From: Pelodera strongyloides
Lineage: Eukaryota; Nematoda; Chromadorea; Rhabditida; Rhabditidae
Length of the DNA stretch: 64,000 bases
Direction of reading: 5' to 3'
NCBI GenBank assembly: GCA_036852015.1
Contig: JAANDG010000156.1
Span: 62,001 to 126,000, forward strand
Position numbers and translations under genes: made by a program. Position 1 is the first letter of the stretch. Each line of letters begins with the position of its first letter. Below, piece by piece: positions 46,225-57,886 of this stretch. A model generated the notes under the pieces. It was not told the DNA's origin. It saw nothing but the letters and a program-made list of their open reading frames with translations, and made no database searches.

Positions 46225-46509
46225 CGGTGGTTTTCTCAGGTCCCACAGACGTCACGCGCAATTCTTTAATTGTTTCTCGTAATTATATTTTTGGAACATA
46301 ACGCTAGATTGCGAATTTCAGCTATCAGTTACAGGCACCTTGACGCTGAAGGACGTAGTACAACACGCTTATTTTTTTTGTATAATAATGCAAAGAAAAA
46401 AAAATCAATTAACCCTTCATGATAAAAATACGCTCAACATATCGCGCATTATGAGCACTACAATGAATATCTTATATGTACCATATTGATTTTCCGTGTG
46501 CCTGGCCCT

Positions 46510-46692
46510 TTAAAGCGAAATACCGGCCGTTTCTTAAACGCTTTGTGAACAACCGAATTCTTACGTATTTATGCTAATTTGCTCGAATTTAGCTCTATTT
46601 TTTATTCTAGTTTATTATGCTCATTTGCATAAGCTGCATGAGAATGATGTTGTGCTCGATGCGTTTCAAAACCGACCGGTATTTCGCGTTAA
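46510..46692 (+). mobile_element. family A TTAA element
   Basis: Begins at the TTAA that ends the 45313-46513 block; right end TTTCGCGTTAA. Confidence 0.82.
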
Positions 46693-46756
46693 GAATATCC
46701 TATAGATATGCTCTAAGCGCTAACCATGTACATCTTACTAACGGAACAACGTGCTT

Positions 46757-46995
46757 ATTGGATAATACACCACAGACACCCGGACACCATTTGACAGCAC
46801 TAGACACAGCTAAACCTGGGCCAACTTCAAAGCTAGGTGGGATTATAATATCATCGTTAGCACATTTACGTTGTGAACTTAGATTATTAATGATTAATCT
46901 TAGCAAAATACTTCAGTTTCATGCAAAAGTTAAAGTGGTGTTAAATGGTGTCCATACCCGGTGGTGCCCGGGTGTCCATGGTGTATTATCCAATA
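46757..46995. repeat. imperfect palindrome (TATTGGATAATACACCA ends)
   Basis: TTGGATAATACACCACAGACACCCGG at the left, complementary block around 46950-46995 at the right. Confidence 0.65.
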
Positions 46996-47286
46996 TGCTG
47001 AACAACGTAAAACATTACCAAACCCTTGGGCCGCGTTGTGGTTGTGGTGATTGTAGTCAGCTCGGTGAGGTACATTGTTGGTTATGAATATTTCTTCGAT
47101 TGATAATTTTACTGTCAAAACCAGTAAGAGAGAGTGCAGTTGAAGAGAGTTTTATCCGCAATCAGACTATCTACAGACATGCACATCTGCACACAAAAAC
47201 ATGCACTTTCTGGGTGGCCAGCGAAAATTCTCACATTAACTGTCGACGGAGTATGTTAATGGTACATCGAGTCATGAGATGCACTT

Positions 47287-47434
47287 TTAAAGCATTACAA
47301 CAGCTGGTTTTTGAAATATGTTTGCGTACGTTGTGCACAAATGAATTCCGAAAAATTGCACGAAATAGCGGAGTTATTTGCACACACTACATGTTCAACA
47401 TGTGTTTCAGAAACCGGCTGTTGTACCGCTTCAA
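47287..47434. mobile_element. TTAA element (ACAACAGCTGGTTTTTGAAA type)
   Basis: Inverted ends AGCATTACAACAGCTGGTTT / AAACCGGCTGTTGTACCGCTT. Confidence 0.7.
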
Positions 47435-47809
47435 CTAACTACAGTTTGAACAACTGCCAACCCGTATAGGTTTCATGTTCTAATATTGGCGCGTAAGCTC
47501 TGATATGGAGAACGTAAAATCATAATATTATTATATACTACGCTTGGGCAGGCCGTAAGAGCTTTGCTAAGGAAAAAAAGAATACTTTCAACTCTCGTTT
47601 TACCAAAGAGAGAATCTGGATGGGTTGATTAATATGACTAATATGGTTAATATGGATGAATAATAGGGAATGGCTTTTCGGTGGAGATCAATAATAGGAG
47701 AATGTCGAATGACGATTTTTCACTACGGGATCAACTATGTAAATTAGGAATATTTATAAAGAGATCTGAGCTGAGGAGCAGAGGAGTGCAGCGTGCAACG
47801 TGTGTCCCT

Positions 47810-47876
47810 GCATAAATACGGAGGAATTTAGTTGTTCGCCATGCGTTTCAAAAACCGGCCGGTATTTCGCTTAAAA
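47810..47876 (-). mobile_element. family A fragment
   Basis: Only the right end remains: CATAAATACGGAGGAATTTAG then CCGGCCGGTATTTCGCTTAA. Confidence 0.65.
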
Positions 47877-48775
47877 ATAGTTGGCAGGCGCATTCAACGG
47901 CAGATCGACTATTTTGGCTGGTATGACGGCGAAGTGTACCAATGCTTTTAAACGCTACATCAGCATTATTGTTGGAGTAGACAATGAAACGAAATTCATT
48001 GCTTGTCTTGAGCTCCATCGTTATTTATTTATCGAAAAATAGCACTCTCTGGAACGTAGAATAGAAATATAATAAAGATGTATTGATACCATTCAAAGTT
48101 CATAATTAAAATGCAACCCTAAGACGGTAATGCGTATCAAAACACCCCGTACTGATACTGTGGCTGGTGCTTCCTAATATAAACAAGTGATTCCCTAAAA
48201 AAAACACTAACAATATGAAGCCCGTTTTCATTCCTTACTGTCAAATACGTATGATCGGTTATTTATTGATAGTATTTCAAGACTAAAAGCACATATTTAT
48301 TCCGAAACCAAATTGCAAAGTAACTGAAAATTAGCTGGCAGTAAATTGACTTATCGTAATAACAATTGAATAAGTGTATGACAGAATGATAAGTGAAAAA
48401 CAAGGTCATTTTAGCGTAGCATTCATAATTATGAGTATTGGCCCAGTAGTAAAGCATAGTTTGTGGAATACAGGTCTAAAGGAATAGTAATCTGATTGAC
48501 GTATCTTCAGAAAAGTACACTTCTATATGGGACTTGAAAACAGCTAGAGCTTGAAAAATGCTGTAATGCGGAAGCACCAACTAGGGTTACTGTAACTAAA
48601 TAACTATATAAGGCACTCACAAACAAAACACTAAGTAGATCATCATAAGCTGAGGTAAAAACTAGGGCAGTGGCCAGTTTCAACAGCGCGTCGAAAGGGT
48701 GGCGCGTGCGCGACTGCGTTTAGTCGCACAAATTCACGGCAGCTCACTAGTTGTCGCTGTTGCTGCCAGCAATTC

Positions 48776-48835
48776 TCCGAGCTTGGACCGAGTAAAAAAC
48801 CAATATAATTTTACTCGATCCAAGCTCGGAAAATT
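48776..48835. repeat. hairpin (TCCGAGCTTGGACCGAGTAAAA arms)
   Basis: Two 22-nt arms, one mismatch, 12-nt loop; next to a GC-rich stretch containing GGCGCGTGCGCGAC. Confidence 0.7.
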
Positions 48836-48887
48836 TTTGGAAAAAGCTTGGAAACAAAGATCATATTAAGCAGTAAATGTTAATAAG

Positions 48888-49058
48888 AGATGTGGCGTAC
48901 AACGCGGGTTTGTGAAAAGTAAATTGGACAGCTGTAATCTTATGTATAAGGCGCCGATTGTGTTTCCTTACCGTACGGGCACATCACTATGAAGACATAG
49001 GTAACACACGTTGAGTTGTCCTCAATACTTTTCAAAACCACGCGACATACCACTTTAA
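48888..49058. mobile_element. CGTGGTTT-type element, left end diverged
   Basis: GTGGCGTACAACGCGGGTTTGTG at the left and CAAAACCACGCGACATACCACTTTAA at the right; 20 nt beyond the gene 6 stop codon. Confidence 0.6.
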
Positions 49059-49077
49059 TATTTTTAACCCTAAATCT

Positions 49078-51489
49078 TTAATATTCGTTGTCCATCCTGT
49101 ATTCAAGATCATCAGAATTTATCGAGTCCTCTGGAGTGCCAATTGTGAAAATACGACGCGGAGGCGAGTGCTCAATTCTGAAAGTCGATGTTTGAAAACA
49201 CAATAGGCTTATTTCCATGAATAATAGGTTGAACGTATTTGCCTGAACTTCTGAACACTGTTCTTCAGAATAACGAGGTGAAACGCGGCAGACTATCAAT
49301 TTGCATAACACGCGGAAGCGTTATCAAAGGTGTATTGTTTAGTATGGTTAAACAATTATTATGCAATGACAGTGAGTGAAATCATATCATTGCCAAGTGC
49401 TTGATGGAACCTGTGTAGACTAACAATAATATTTTTGAAGCAGTGGATTAAGAACGAAAAATGAAAACTACCTCTTGTCAGTGGTGGTTTCCTCGGAGCT
49501 CTCGCATACTTCAAAGCTGATTGGGATATAGCCAAGTTCGTCGGTAGGTCTCACGATTCTCGGCGGCCTATAATAGAAAATAAATATTAAAAATATAAAC
49601 AACGAGAGATTGGTTACAGAGGAAGTTACAGTACGAAACTAAATGGTACTAAAGTAACAAAGCAGAACAAACCAACATCAGAGGCCCTAGTGATTAGAGG
49701 CCCTAGTAATCGTTTCGCTTTCTTCATATTTGTGCTACTGTTGCTTTACTCGACAAAACTGTTGCATATATTTTTTCTCACGAATTGTATGTGTACGTAA
49801 TAAATTATTATTATTATTGTTATTATAGACGGAGCATCACGACTTCATGAGGTTGTATCGATCGCGTCTATGCTACAGTGTTACACAGATAAAGACTTCT
49901 ATATGGTGCATGCACCGCTTTGCGCGTGTACATGATCCTTTTGGGGAAATACTGACCGGTTTTTGAAACGCATCGTGCACAACTGAATTCTCACGTATTT
50001 ATGCTAATTTTCTCGGATTTCGCTCGATTTTTTATTCTGATTAATGTTCATTTGCATAAGCTGCATAAGAATGATGGTGTACTCGATGTGTTTCAAAAAC
50101 CGGCCTGTACTTCGCTTTAATGAAAATAAACAAAAACCATACTTCAGGTGTGCCTGATCCTCAGTGGATGTGGTGGTGTTATCCTCATTTGTCTCATAAG
50201 AATCAGCATTCTTCGTCGGCGGGGCCCACTTTAGCATATCGTTGCGCACGTCTTGAGCAAAATTCTTCCAGACGAGGCTGAAATATTTTTTTTGGATATC
50301 TAGATATATGCGGCGGTTCGTAATTCTGTAAAGTTGTATGTCACTAACTACTTGTACTGCAAAAAAAAAAAGTAAAAAGAGTACAAAAAAAAGTACAAAA
50401 AGTAGTAAAAAGTACAGTATCCTGTACAATTGCGTTTCCGGGTCGAATCAGCTACGGTACAGTAGTTGATTGCAAAACTTGTATGAAATAGTCAAATATA
50501 GGACTGCAGAAAAAAGAAAAACGAAAAAATAACCTCGGCACAACATTCGTAGGCTCCTCGTTTGGTAGGGCAAGCTTGTTGTTATCCACACGGATGTCGA
50601 TTTTCTCTGACGAAGCCTCCATGATGTTGGTTTGTGAGTCTTGACCACGACTGTTATTAATAAACATGGACATTTAAAGCGGTATAACATTCGGTTTTTG
50701 AAACCAATGCTGGACGCTTGTGCACGTTTTAGTCAGATTATTTTCATTTGCACACAACGTATGAAAATGTAGTTGTCCGACATATGTTTCAAAAGCGGTC
50801 CGTTTGCGGCTTTAAAAGCTCGCCGACTATTTTCCATGAGAAAACTTCAGGATTGCGAATCATGTTGAATAACATGCAAACATGATGGGTAAATTATTGG
50901 CAAATAAGATTACTAAACAATAACAATATTTGCGTAATTTATTACGCAGGTCGCAGGTCTTCAAGAGCCTAGATTTTTCGCAATTTTCGCAATAAGCTTT
51001 GATGCTATTATAGGTATAGGAAATATTTGAAAATGAAAGCAGTACAGAGAAAAACAAAAGGCTGTTGGCTGGGTGAGGTGAAAAGAAAATTAGCAGAGGA
51101 AAGCAACTTTTGTGAGTATTGAGTAATGTTGCACTAGCTTCTTGTTGTTTATTAGACTGTGGCCCCGCCCCCTTCTGAAGTCGGCCCCGCCCCTCAGAAG
51201 TCTGCCCCGCCCATGTCTGAAGTCTGCGAATGACGCGAAGTTTCGAATATAAATAACGCGAAGTTTCGAATATAAATAACGCGAAGTTTCGAATATTTCG
51301 TCTTCTCAACATGGATCGGTTGGATTTTGCGCAGGCTTCAATAACTTTCTTACTATAAATATAAATGTTTTTACCGTGATTTCTTGATGTACAACTCCAC
51401 AATTTTGCACATAATTATTGCCAATGCGACCAGTATAATAACAAACAGAGTGCAAACGGGCGCGCTATCGTACCATGGAGGAGGAGAAT
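49078..51489 (-). CDS. single-pass membrane protein 6 with four cytoplasmic tail exons (202 aa seen), 5' end missing
   Basis: Exons: 51489-51375 (lead SPPPWYDSAP, helix VCTLFVIILVALAIIMCKIV, basic YIKKS), 50650-50534, 50325-50143, 49567-49472, 49177-49078. Every junction after the helix is phase 2, so the three middle tail exons (117, 183 and 96 nt) are symmetric and could be skipped or exchanged without a frameshift. The tail is hydrophilic with Tyr, Pro and Ser/Thr-rich acid stretches (DSYETNEDNTTTSTEDQ; CESSEETTTDK; EYRMDNEY end), the kind of sequence that can be phosphorylated, but no recognised domain. The helix exon is entered in phase 1, unlike the others, and no matching first exon was found. 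It is the largest member of the cluster. Confidence 0.67.
49943..50120 (+). mobile_element. family A TTAA element
   Basis: In a gene 6 tail intron, ending 22 nt before the 50143-50325 exon boundary. Confidence 0.82.
50674..50815. mobile_element. TTAA element in gene 6 intron
   Basis: AAGCGGTATAACATTCGG and CCGTTTGCGGCTT ends; starts 24 nt upstream (minus-strand sense) of the 50650 exon edge. Confidence 0.7.
51160..51215. promoter_or_regulatory. three spaced GCCCCGCC boxes
   Basis: Three near-repeats of (G)GCCCCGCC(C), each followed by TTCTGAAGT or CAGAAGTCT-like sequence, about 20 nt apart, inside the intron between the helix exon and first tail exon of gene 6. Could be an internal promoter or simply a short tandem repeat. 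Confidence 0.3.
51234..51302. repeat. three tandem copies of a 23-nt unit
   Basis: GCGAAGTTTCGAATATAAAT-type unit repeated three times next to the GC-box triplet, in a gene 6 intron. Confidence 0.8.
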
Positions 51490-51508
51490 CTTAGAATACA
51501 CGAATCAA

Positions 51509-51682
51509 TTAAGGCGAAATAGCGGCAGGTTTTTAAAACGCATCGAGGACATCAGCATTCTTATGTAGCTTATGCAAATGAACATAAATCAAAATAACAA
51601 ATCGAGCTAAATTTGAGTAAATTAGCATAAATACGTAAGAATTCGGCTGTCCACGATGAGTTTCAAAAACCGGCCGTGGTGT
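51509..51682 (-). mobile_element. family A TTAA element, right end degraded
   Basis: Starts 20 nt upstream (minus-strand sense) of the gene 6 helix exon; ends CCGGCCGTGGTGTGCAACTTTA. Confidence 0.76.
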
Positions 51683-51949
51683 GCAACTTTATGTGGGACT
51701 AATTGGGACAGTTCAGCATAGCTAGAAGGATATGGTACAAAATTTGGTGCAACCATTTTAAGGTAGAAACTGGAAGCGAACGTTTAGAATGTAATCGTAT
51801 GCAGACTGTACAAAGCTCACTTCTGCAAGTTCCAATATTCCCGCCCTCTTTTCGTCTAGCGGGAGGCGTGGGGGACTACTCCCGGCTTCAGCCACATCTG
51901 CCTCAATTGGCTACGGGGTGCCCCGGGGCGGGACAATAGGCTATCCCGT

Positions 51950-52110
51950 TATTGAGGAGTACTGTAGCCGCAGCCAAATACAGCTGCGATTCCATCGGGA
52001 AAATAGTCCCTGTGGACAGAAAATAACATCTTACCGTTGAATAAAGATAAAACTACCACCTCTCTGGGGACTGAGTGGTGGGTGAACATGGCCTCGGGTG
52101 GACCATTCCC
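51950..52110 (+). repeat. dispersed repeat (GGGGACTGAGTGGTGAA type)
   Basis: TCTCTGGGGACTGAGTGG, GGTGAACATGGCCTCGG; related pieces at 61070-61185, 35925-36005 and 18345-18450. Confidence 0.5.
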
Positions 52111-52279
52111 CCAGCTAACTGAGGCATTAATTTTCCCTTCATCTTCCATTACCACAGAACGATTGTGCAACAACGCCGACTCCTTAAAAGGGACAGGCTC
52201 ACGAAAAATGGGATTGCTGAAAGTTTACTGATTCACGCTGTAATGACACTGACGAAACCCGGTTAGTGCGCTGCGAAAA

Positions 52280-52455
52280 CAAAAGGGTTCGCCCAGGTTT
52301 CGCCGCGCACTTCGCCCAGTCTTCGCCAGACTCTCGCCAGGCCCGGGCGAGTGCATTGACTGACACCCTTTTTGGCTGCCCGTTTAGTTGGCCTACCGGG
52401 CGCGCGTCTGTCAAAGACTGGGCGAAGTGCGCGGCGAAACCTTGGCGAACCCTCT
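52280..52455. repeat. GGCGAA-rich palindromic repeat
   Basis: TTCGCCGCGCACTTCGCCCAG and its complement on the two sides; parts also occur near 17405-17520 and 31915-32000. Confidence 0.6.
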
Positions 52456-52947
52456 TTATTTTCGCCGTGCGCTCGCCGAGTTTAGCGTTCTATCATCGGT
52501 ATTCAAACTCAAAACTACACTACTGTACACTGTAAGCAGGTTCAATAACAGCTCACAATTAGTACATAGGAATATACCATTTCGCTGCAAACTAAAATTT
52601 ATTGGAAATACTTAAGTATGTGCATATTCAGAATAGGTACAAAATGAAAGATGAGTGAACTATGAGAGATGAAGAAAAACAAAAAAAAAACAGAGAGAGA
52701 GAGAGAGAGAGAGAAAGACGCGTGCTCGGAATATTTCTTCAAAAATAGCATGTGATCAGTTTGGAGCAGAGAAGAAAAAGGGCAAGATATATAAAGAGTG
52801 GGCAACCTTGTAAACGCCTCAGTGTTTTTGTTTTGGACGAGAATGTTAATATCGTGGAGAAAATAGTTTACAAAGCGATATTAAGAACCTAAATAATAAG
52901 TTGGATCTCTCTTTTAGATCTTACCACGCAAACACGCAAAACCCTGG

Positions 52948-52956
52948 AAAAAAAAA

Positions 52957-52993
<37 letters not shown>
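52948..52993. repeat. poly(A) tract, about 45 nt
   Basis: A-run with one C and one T-free interruption; could be a processed tail but no retrocopy was recognised next to it. Confidence 0.9.
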
Positions 52994-53049
52994 ACAAAAA
53001 AATGAGTGCACATAAACATTGTGGTTGCGTTGCATACATAGGAAACGGA

Positions 53050-54060
53050 GGAGCCATTTGGTGAAGGTTCCCTGGATTTTTTTTCGACGACATTTGGTGA
53101 CCATTTGGTGACTTGGTCGTGACCATTTGGTGGCTTAATAGTGACCATTTTTCCTGAAACCCGTCATTAAGGGTTCAATACACAGTAACCGCACACGATC
53201 GCTAACCAGTCGCCAAATGTTTTTTTTTTGTGAAAACCATTTGGTGACCGGCCAGCGACGGTTTTTCTGTGGTTTCTGCTGCAATTATTTTGTTTTTCAA
53301 CTTGCAATTTTTTTTTTTTTTTTGAAAAGAAATGTGTTTCCAAACGAGCAGCTGCACGAAAAAAAGCATTCTAAAGATTGCGCTTTGCTTGACGGAGTTT
53401 TTGTTGGTGATTGGTACTACTATACAGTGTTGCTGTGATGTTGTTTCACCAGAAACCATATTCACCACCCTGTTCCCTTAGAAGAAGTTTCACCTTTTCC
53501 CTTGCGGTTTATATTTCTGAGCCCAGGGAATAATAGCCCGTGAAGAATGTCGCGTATAACACAAAGCAAAAACCCACAAACGAGAGGTACAATGTCTTGA
53601 AAAATACTGAGGGCTTTTATGCAAACTATTTGCCCTACCTACCGAAATTATGCGAAAAATTTGCATGCAGTACAAATATGGTCACAAAATAGGCTGGCTC
53701 CCGGAAAAAATAAACAGTGACCGTCACCAAATGGGTTCACCCATTTGCTGTAACACTGGAACGCGGAAACGGAAATGGAACTGTTTCATGTGTCTCTAAC
53801 GAAAAACTGCAGGAATACGCGAATACGCAAAACCTTTGACAGCATCACTTTATTCGTCTAAATGTGTTAGAGTTCCATTTCCGTTTCCGCATCCCAGTAT
53901 TACAGCAAATGGGTGAACCCATTTGGTGACGGTTCAATTTTTTTCCATGAGCGAGCCTATTTTGTGACCACTTTGTGACCATGTGGCGGCCAAGTTTCAC
54001 CGAAAACCGTCCTCAACTGGTCACCAAATGGTCATGAACCGTCAGTCACCATGTGGTTTT
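53050..54060. repeat. field of ACCATTTGGTGAC motifs
   Basis: The 12-13 nt motif CCATTTGGTGAC or its complement recurs more than ten times in direct and inverted orientation over 1 kb. Confidence 0.65.
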
Positions 54061-56121
54061 TGTTATCGTGCCAACGACGATTTTTCTGTGGTTTCGGCAA
54101 TTAGTTCCTTTTCCTGTACAATCCCGTTTGCATTATTAATCAAACACTGAGGCCTTTGGTATTTTTAAACTATCTCCCCTAAAACCTCTCATCCTTCTTT
54201 TATGCAAATTCTTCGCCGAATCTTTTCGTATGAAAGGTTTTTGGCTGCTGTCTAGGGTTGCGCGTTCAGACATCGCAGGCTTTCCTTTTATTTTTGGCAG
54301 AAAATGACTGAAAAGATCAGGATGAGAGTCAGGGTTAGACTGTCAGACATAACTTCTTTCCTCGGATTAGCTCTCTATCACTCATTACATCTCACCCCTC
54401 TCCCTCTCCATTTACCTCTCTCGAATTTCTTTCTCCATTCTCTATGTCGCCCCTCTTCCTCTCGCTCTCTATCTCTCTATCTCTATCTCTCACTCTCACT
54501 CTCTCTCCCCTCAATCTCACTTTCTCCACTGTGAATTTTGAATATTCTAGCTCCTGTGAATAGGAAACTGGGAATGTAGGCCATTTGGCAGTTCTAGTGA
54601 TCCAACGAAAGCAGCCTAGATTTGGTCACCAAGTGGTCTCTAAGCGATTGACAGTGGTCGCTGTCTGGTCGTGGAATGGTTTCTGGTGGATTGTGATGGA
54701 AAACTCATTACCTGTGATTTCTGTGACTCCGTCGTATTCCACAGTGAAAGAGATAATATTGTGAGGAGAACCATTATTACTTTGATGGATATATATTTTG
54801 AAGATTTGAATTGAAGAAGAAAGAGCTGGAGTCGAAGGACTAATATATTTCTGCAAAAATTCAGTCAAATTTGGTTGTGTTTCCCTAAACTATTCATACC
54901 GTATAGAAACACATAAAACAACAGCTGCACGCTCAGCTGCATGAACTTTTGCAGGAAATTCTGTTATGAACGAGCGACTATGCACCAGTAAACAATTTCT
55001 TTTCATCTTGGAAATTTGAAAAAAAACTGAAAAATACTTCGCGATCAATGATTAGTAAATAAATAAATAATCCTTTATTTCAAAAGGGTGCTCTTTCATT
55101 TAAGGCTGGTTGAAGTGTTAAAGCAAGGTGGTACACTACTACTACTACTACTACTTTTCTCCACTAAGAAATGGGCATACCGTATACGTAAGGCCAAGGC
55201 ACTAGCATAGAAGGAGAAGCATTACCGTAAGTCGTTAGTTTTTATCCTTTTTTTCCTTTGAACATTCCAAATTAGATTAGTTACTGGCTTGAATCGCCCC
55301 ATACATAGAATGCTTGTTATTTGGGGTTGCCTTTTTTGGAGCTTTATACAAGCTCACGTGGCAAATTTTTCCTACGATGCTTACAAAGACCTACATAAAT
55401 GAATAATAATAATAATATTAGAATATTCCAGGACTATCAAAATAAGCCTAATCATTCCGATTTTCGATTAACTCAGCCTGACAAGTTGGGGACCTCCAGG
55501 CCAGATGTTCCGAGGTGCACCATCATGGTGGCTGGAAACCTAAAAAGCCAAATTCGGTATCAAGAGTTGCGCGCGGCAGCAGCTTGGGGGTGTGTCCCGC
55601 AAAAGAATTTGATGCGCGCGGAAAACGTTTTTTCACCGGCTCTGTTTGCCATTTTGGTGCCGAAAACACGCCCCAAAACGTTGCCGAAAAAGCATGGAAA
55701 TGGTGCGATAATCGCTGTACGTGCAAAGAGAAAACAAAATGTTCACTTCGAATATACTCTTAATTAGAAACTTTCTCTAAACAGAGCCTTAGACCACTAG
55801 TCCACACAACATATGTGAGAGACTGTTCGTGCGAAAAAATATTAGTACAACAAATGCAGTTACAGCAGATCCTCCGAGCGCTTTCTAAAACGTTGCCAAG
55901 AATGGTGCGGGGCACGACTTGGGCGCCGAACCAAGGAAAGTGTTTCCCGCACCGGATCGGCGCCATTCTGCGTACCGTTTCTATTCGGCTCGCATTGTGT
56001 GTCCCGTTTCTTTGCGGCGCGCATTTTGGTTCTCAGTGAACACTGCAATACGCTTTCTACTGCCTTCCAACTTACTTTCTGGCTTGCGCACACCGACATT
56101 TGTTACCATAGAGGGGGACGT

Positions 56122-56123
<2 letters not shown>

Positions 56124-56214
<91 letters not shown>

Positions 56215-56215
56215 A
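56124..56215. repeat. (GT)n microsatellite, about 45 units
   Basis: Uninterrupted GT dinucleotides ending in GCGTATGTGT. Confidence 0.98.
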
Positions 56216-56284
56216 TGTGTCGAAGAGCCTTGAAATCTTGAACCTTGTTTTCGAATTCATAATTGCATAATTGTAATTATTCAG

Positions 56285-56375
56285 GTGCACCTCGTCGCCG
56301 AATGCTCACAATCAGGATCTCTGCGGGACATGCCATAAGCTGTCATCCTTGACTAAAGGAGCAGCGCTTAGCGCG
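56285..56375 (+). repeat. dispersed repeat, right part
   Basis: CAGGATCTCTGCGGGACATGCCATAAGC matches 10995-11025 in two short blocks; ends at TTAGCGCGTAAACG. Confidence 0.55.
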
Positions 56376-56970
56376 TAAACGATACTACTATTATCAACAT
56401 TGTCACATGTACGCTCTATATTCTAACCCAATATTCACTTCACTTGCTTGTTTCACGCCCATCAAACCTCACAATCTTATATCTTTGTACATAATAGTCT
56501 TTCAGTGAATACTTACACCTTCAGTGATATTCGTGACAATAAACTGTGTTCTGTATCCCTGACAGTGAAACCATTTTTTTTCAACATTTTTTATTAACAG
56601 TCACTTAGGCTATCCCATGGTGAAACAACACAGTGAGAAGGCTAACCAAAAGGTTAATTGGTACATCACTGTGCCGTGAGTGCATAACTAACACTTGTAT
56701 ACAAACTACAAAAATTGTGATATTCGAAACAAAAGAACAGCACGCTACATGATTATGGAATGAGTGAGCATACAGAAAATGGTAACAAATATAACTACAG
56801 CTATAAAGCAGTGGTGTGCGTGTGGCTACTGTATTGGTTATTATGATGACGCAATCCCTTCAGATAGAAATAATTATCTCTATGTGCATTGCCTCATTTT
56901 TATAGGAGATTGCGATCTCATAAATTACATAACAAGGAGCACAGAAGCATGGGGGATACAAGGGCGAAAA

Positions 56971-57128
56971 TTAAAGCGAAATACCGCCCGGTTCTTGAAA
57001 CACATGGAGCAAACCAGGTTCTTCTGCAGCTTATGCAAAGAGAATAAAATCGTATTAAATTCGAGCAAATTAGCATAACTGCGTAAGAATTCAGTTATCC
57101 ACGATGTGTTTCAACAACCGGCCATTAA
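56971..57128 (-). mobile_element. family A TTAA element, right end trimmed
   Basis: AAGCGAAATACCGCCCGG start; shares its right TTAA with the palindrome at 57125-57564. Confidence 0.78.
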
Positions 57129-57564
57129 AGGATCGCAGTCACTCCAAAATCATCATTTTGCTTCGAGTTTACTTGAATTTAGTAAAGAATAAGGAAAAAT
57201 ACTTTACCAAAACCGAATAATTTGAATTCCAACTCAGGGAGTGAACAAGTAGAAAAGCAGTTCTACTTAACTACCGCAGGATCACGAAACGTGTTCATAC
57301 AGCTGCATCCCGATCGGGAGTATGCAAATTATTTCGGCAAATATCTGCATATTATATCTTTACATATACTGCAAGGGTCTGAAGGCATATCACTACACGT
57401 TTCATAATCCCGCGGTAGTTAAGTAGAACTACTTTTCTACTTGCTCGCCCCCTGAGTTGGAATTCAAATTATTCGGCTTTGGTAAAGTATTTGTCTCTAT
57501 TCTTTACTAAATACAAGTACAATCGATAAAAAACGACGATTTTGTAGTGACTGCGATCCTTTAA
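57125..57564. mobile_element. palindromic TTAA element (GCAGTCACT ends)
   Basis: Long inverted arms including the shared block CTCAGGGAGTGAACAAGTAG / CTACTTGCTCGCCCCCTGAG; right neighbour of a family A copy. Confidence 0.8.
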
Positions 57565-57886
57565 CAACACAATATTGAGGGATTTAGTTATTAGATTAGT
57601 GATTATCAAAGTTAAAATTCGTTATAAAAAATAAGTGAGAAAAACCATGTCTGTGTGTGTGTGCAACATAAAGGAATATATTTTGAAAATCCGCGTTTGA
57701 GATATGTGTTAAAATATAAATGTGCTGACGAGTTTTTTTTAACACATTAAATAAATGAGTTATCCATTAACAATATGTGTGTTTTTCCGTACATCAAGGG
57801 AACTAGTGTGTGCGCCGAAAGTTAACCATATGTTGCTCCGTCCGTTTATTGTGCAAGTCAGTTACTTTTCCTTCTCTAATTTGCTA

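Larger units (their letters stand above)
45313..46513. mobile_element. composite block: older TTAA element carrying three younger ones
   Basis: Ends AAAGGGTCAGGCCCA and the complement of AAAGGGCCAGGCACA match at 12 of 15 positions; family B, family A and a third palindrome lie inside. The left edge abuts the first visible exon of small membrane gene 4. Confidence 0.5.
46693..48887. other. region downstream of small membrane gene 6
   Basis: Palindrome 46757-46995, TTAA element 47287-47434, family A fragment 47810-47876 and the hairpin at 48776. Nothing coding recognised. Confidence 0.5.

Noticed and set aside
46617..47438. 156- and 112-codon plus frames
   Set aside because: They read through a family A end, a palindrome and another TTAA element; composition follows the repeats.
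55399..55767. 122-codon plus frame with basic residues
   Set aside because: Competing frames on both strands are open over the same GC-rich block (several of 67-82 codons), which indicates composition bias and not a gene.
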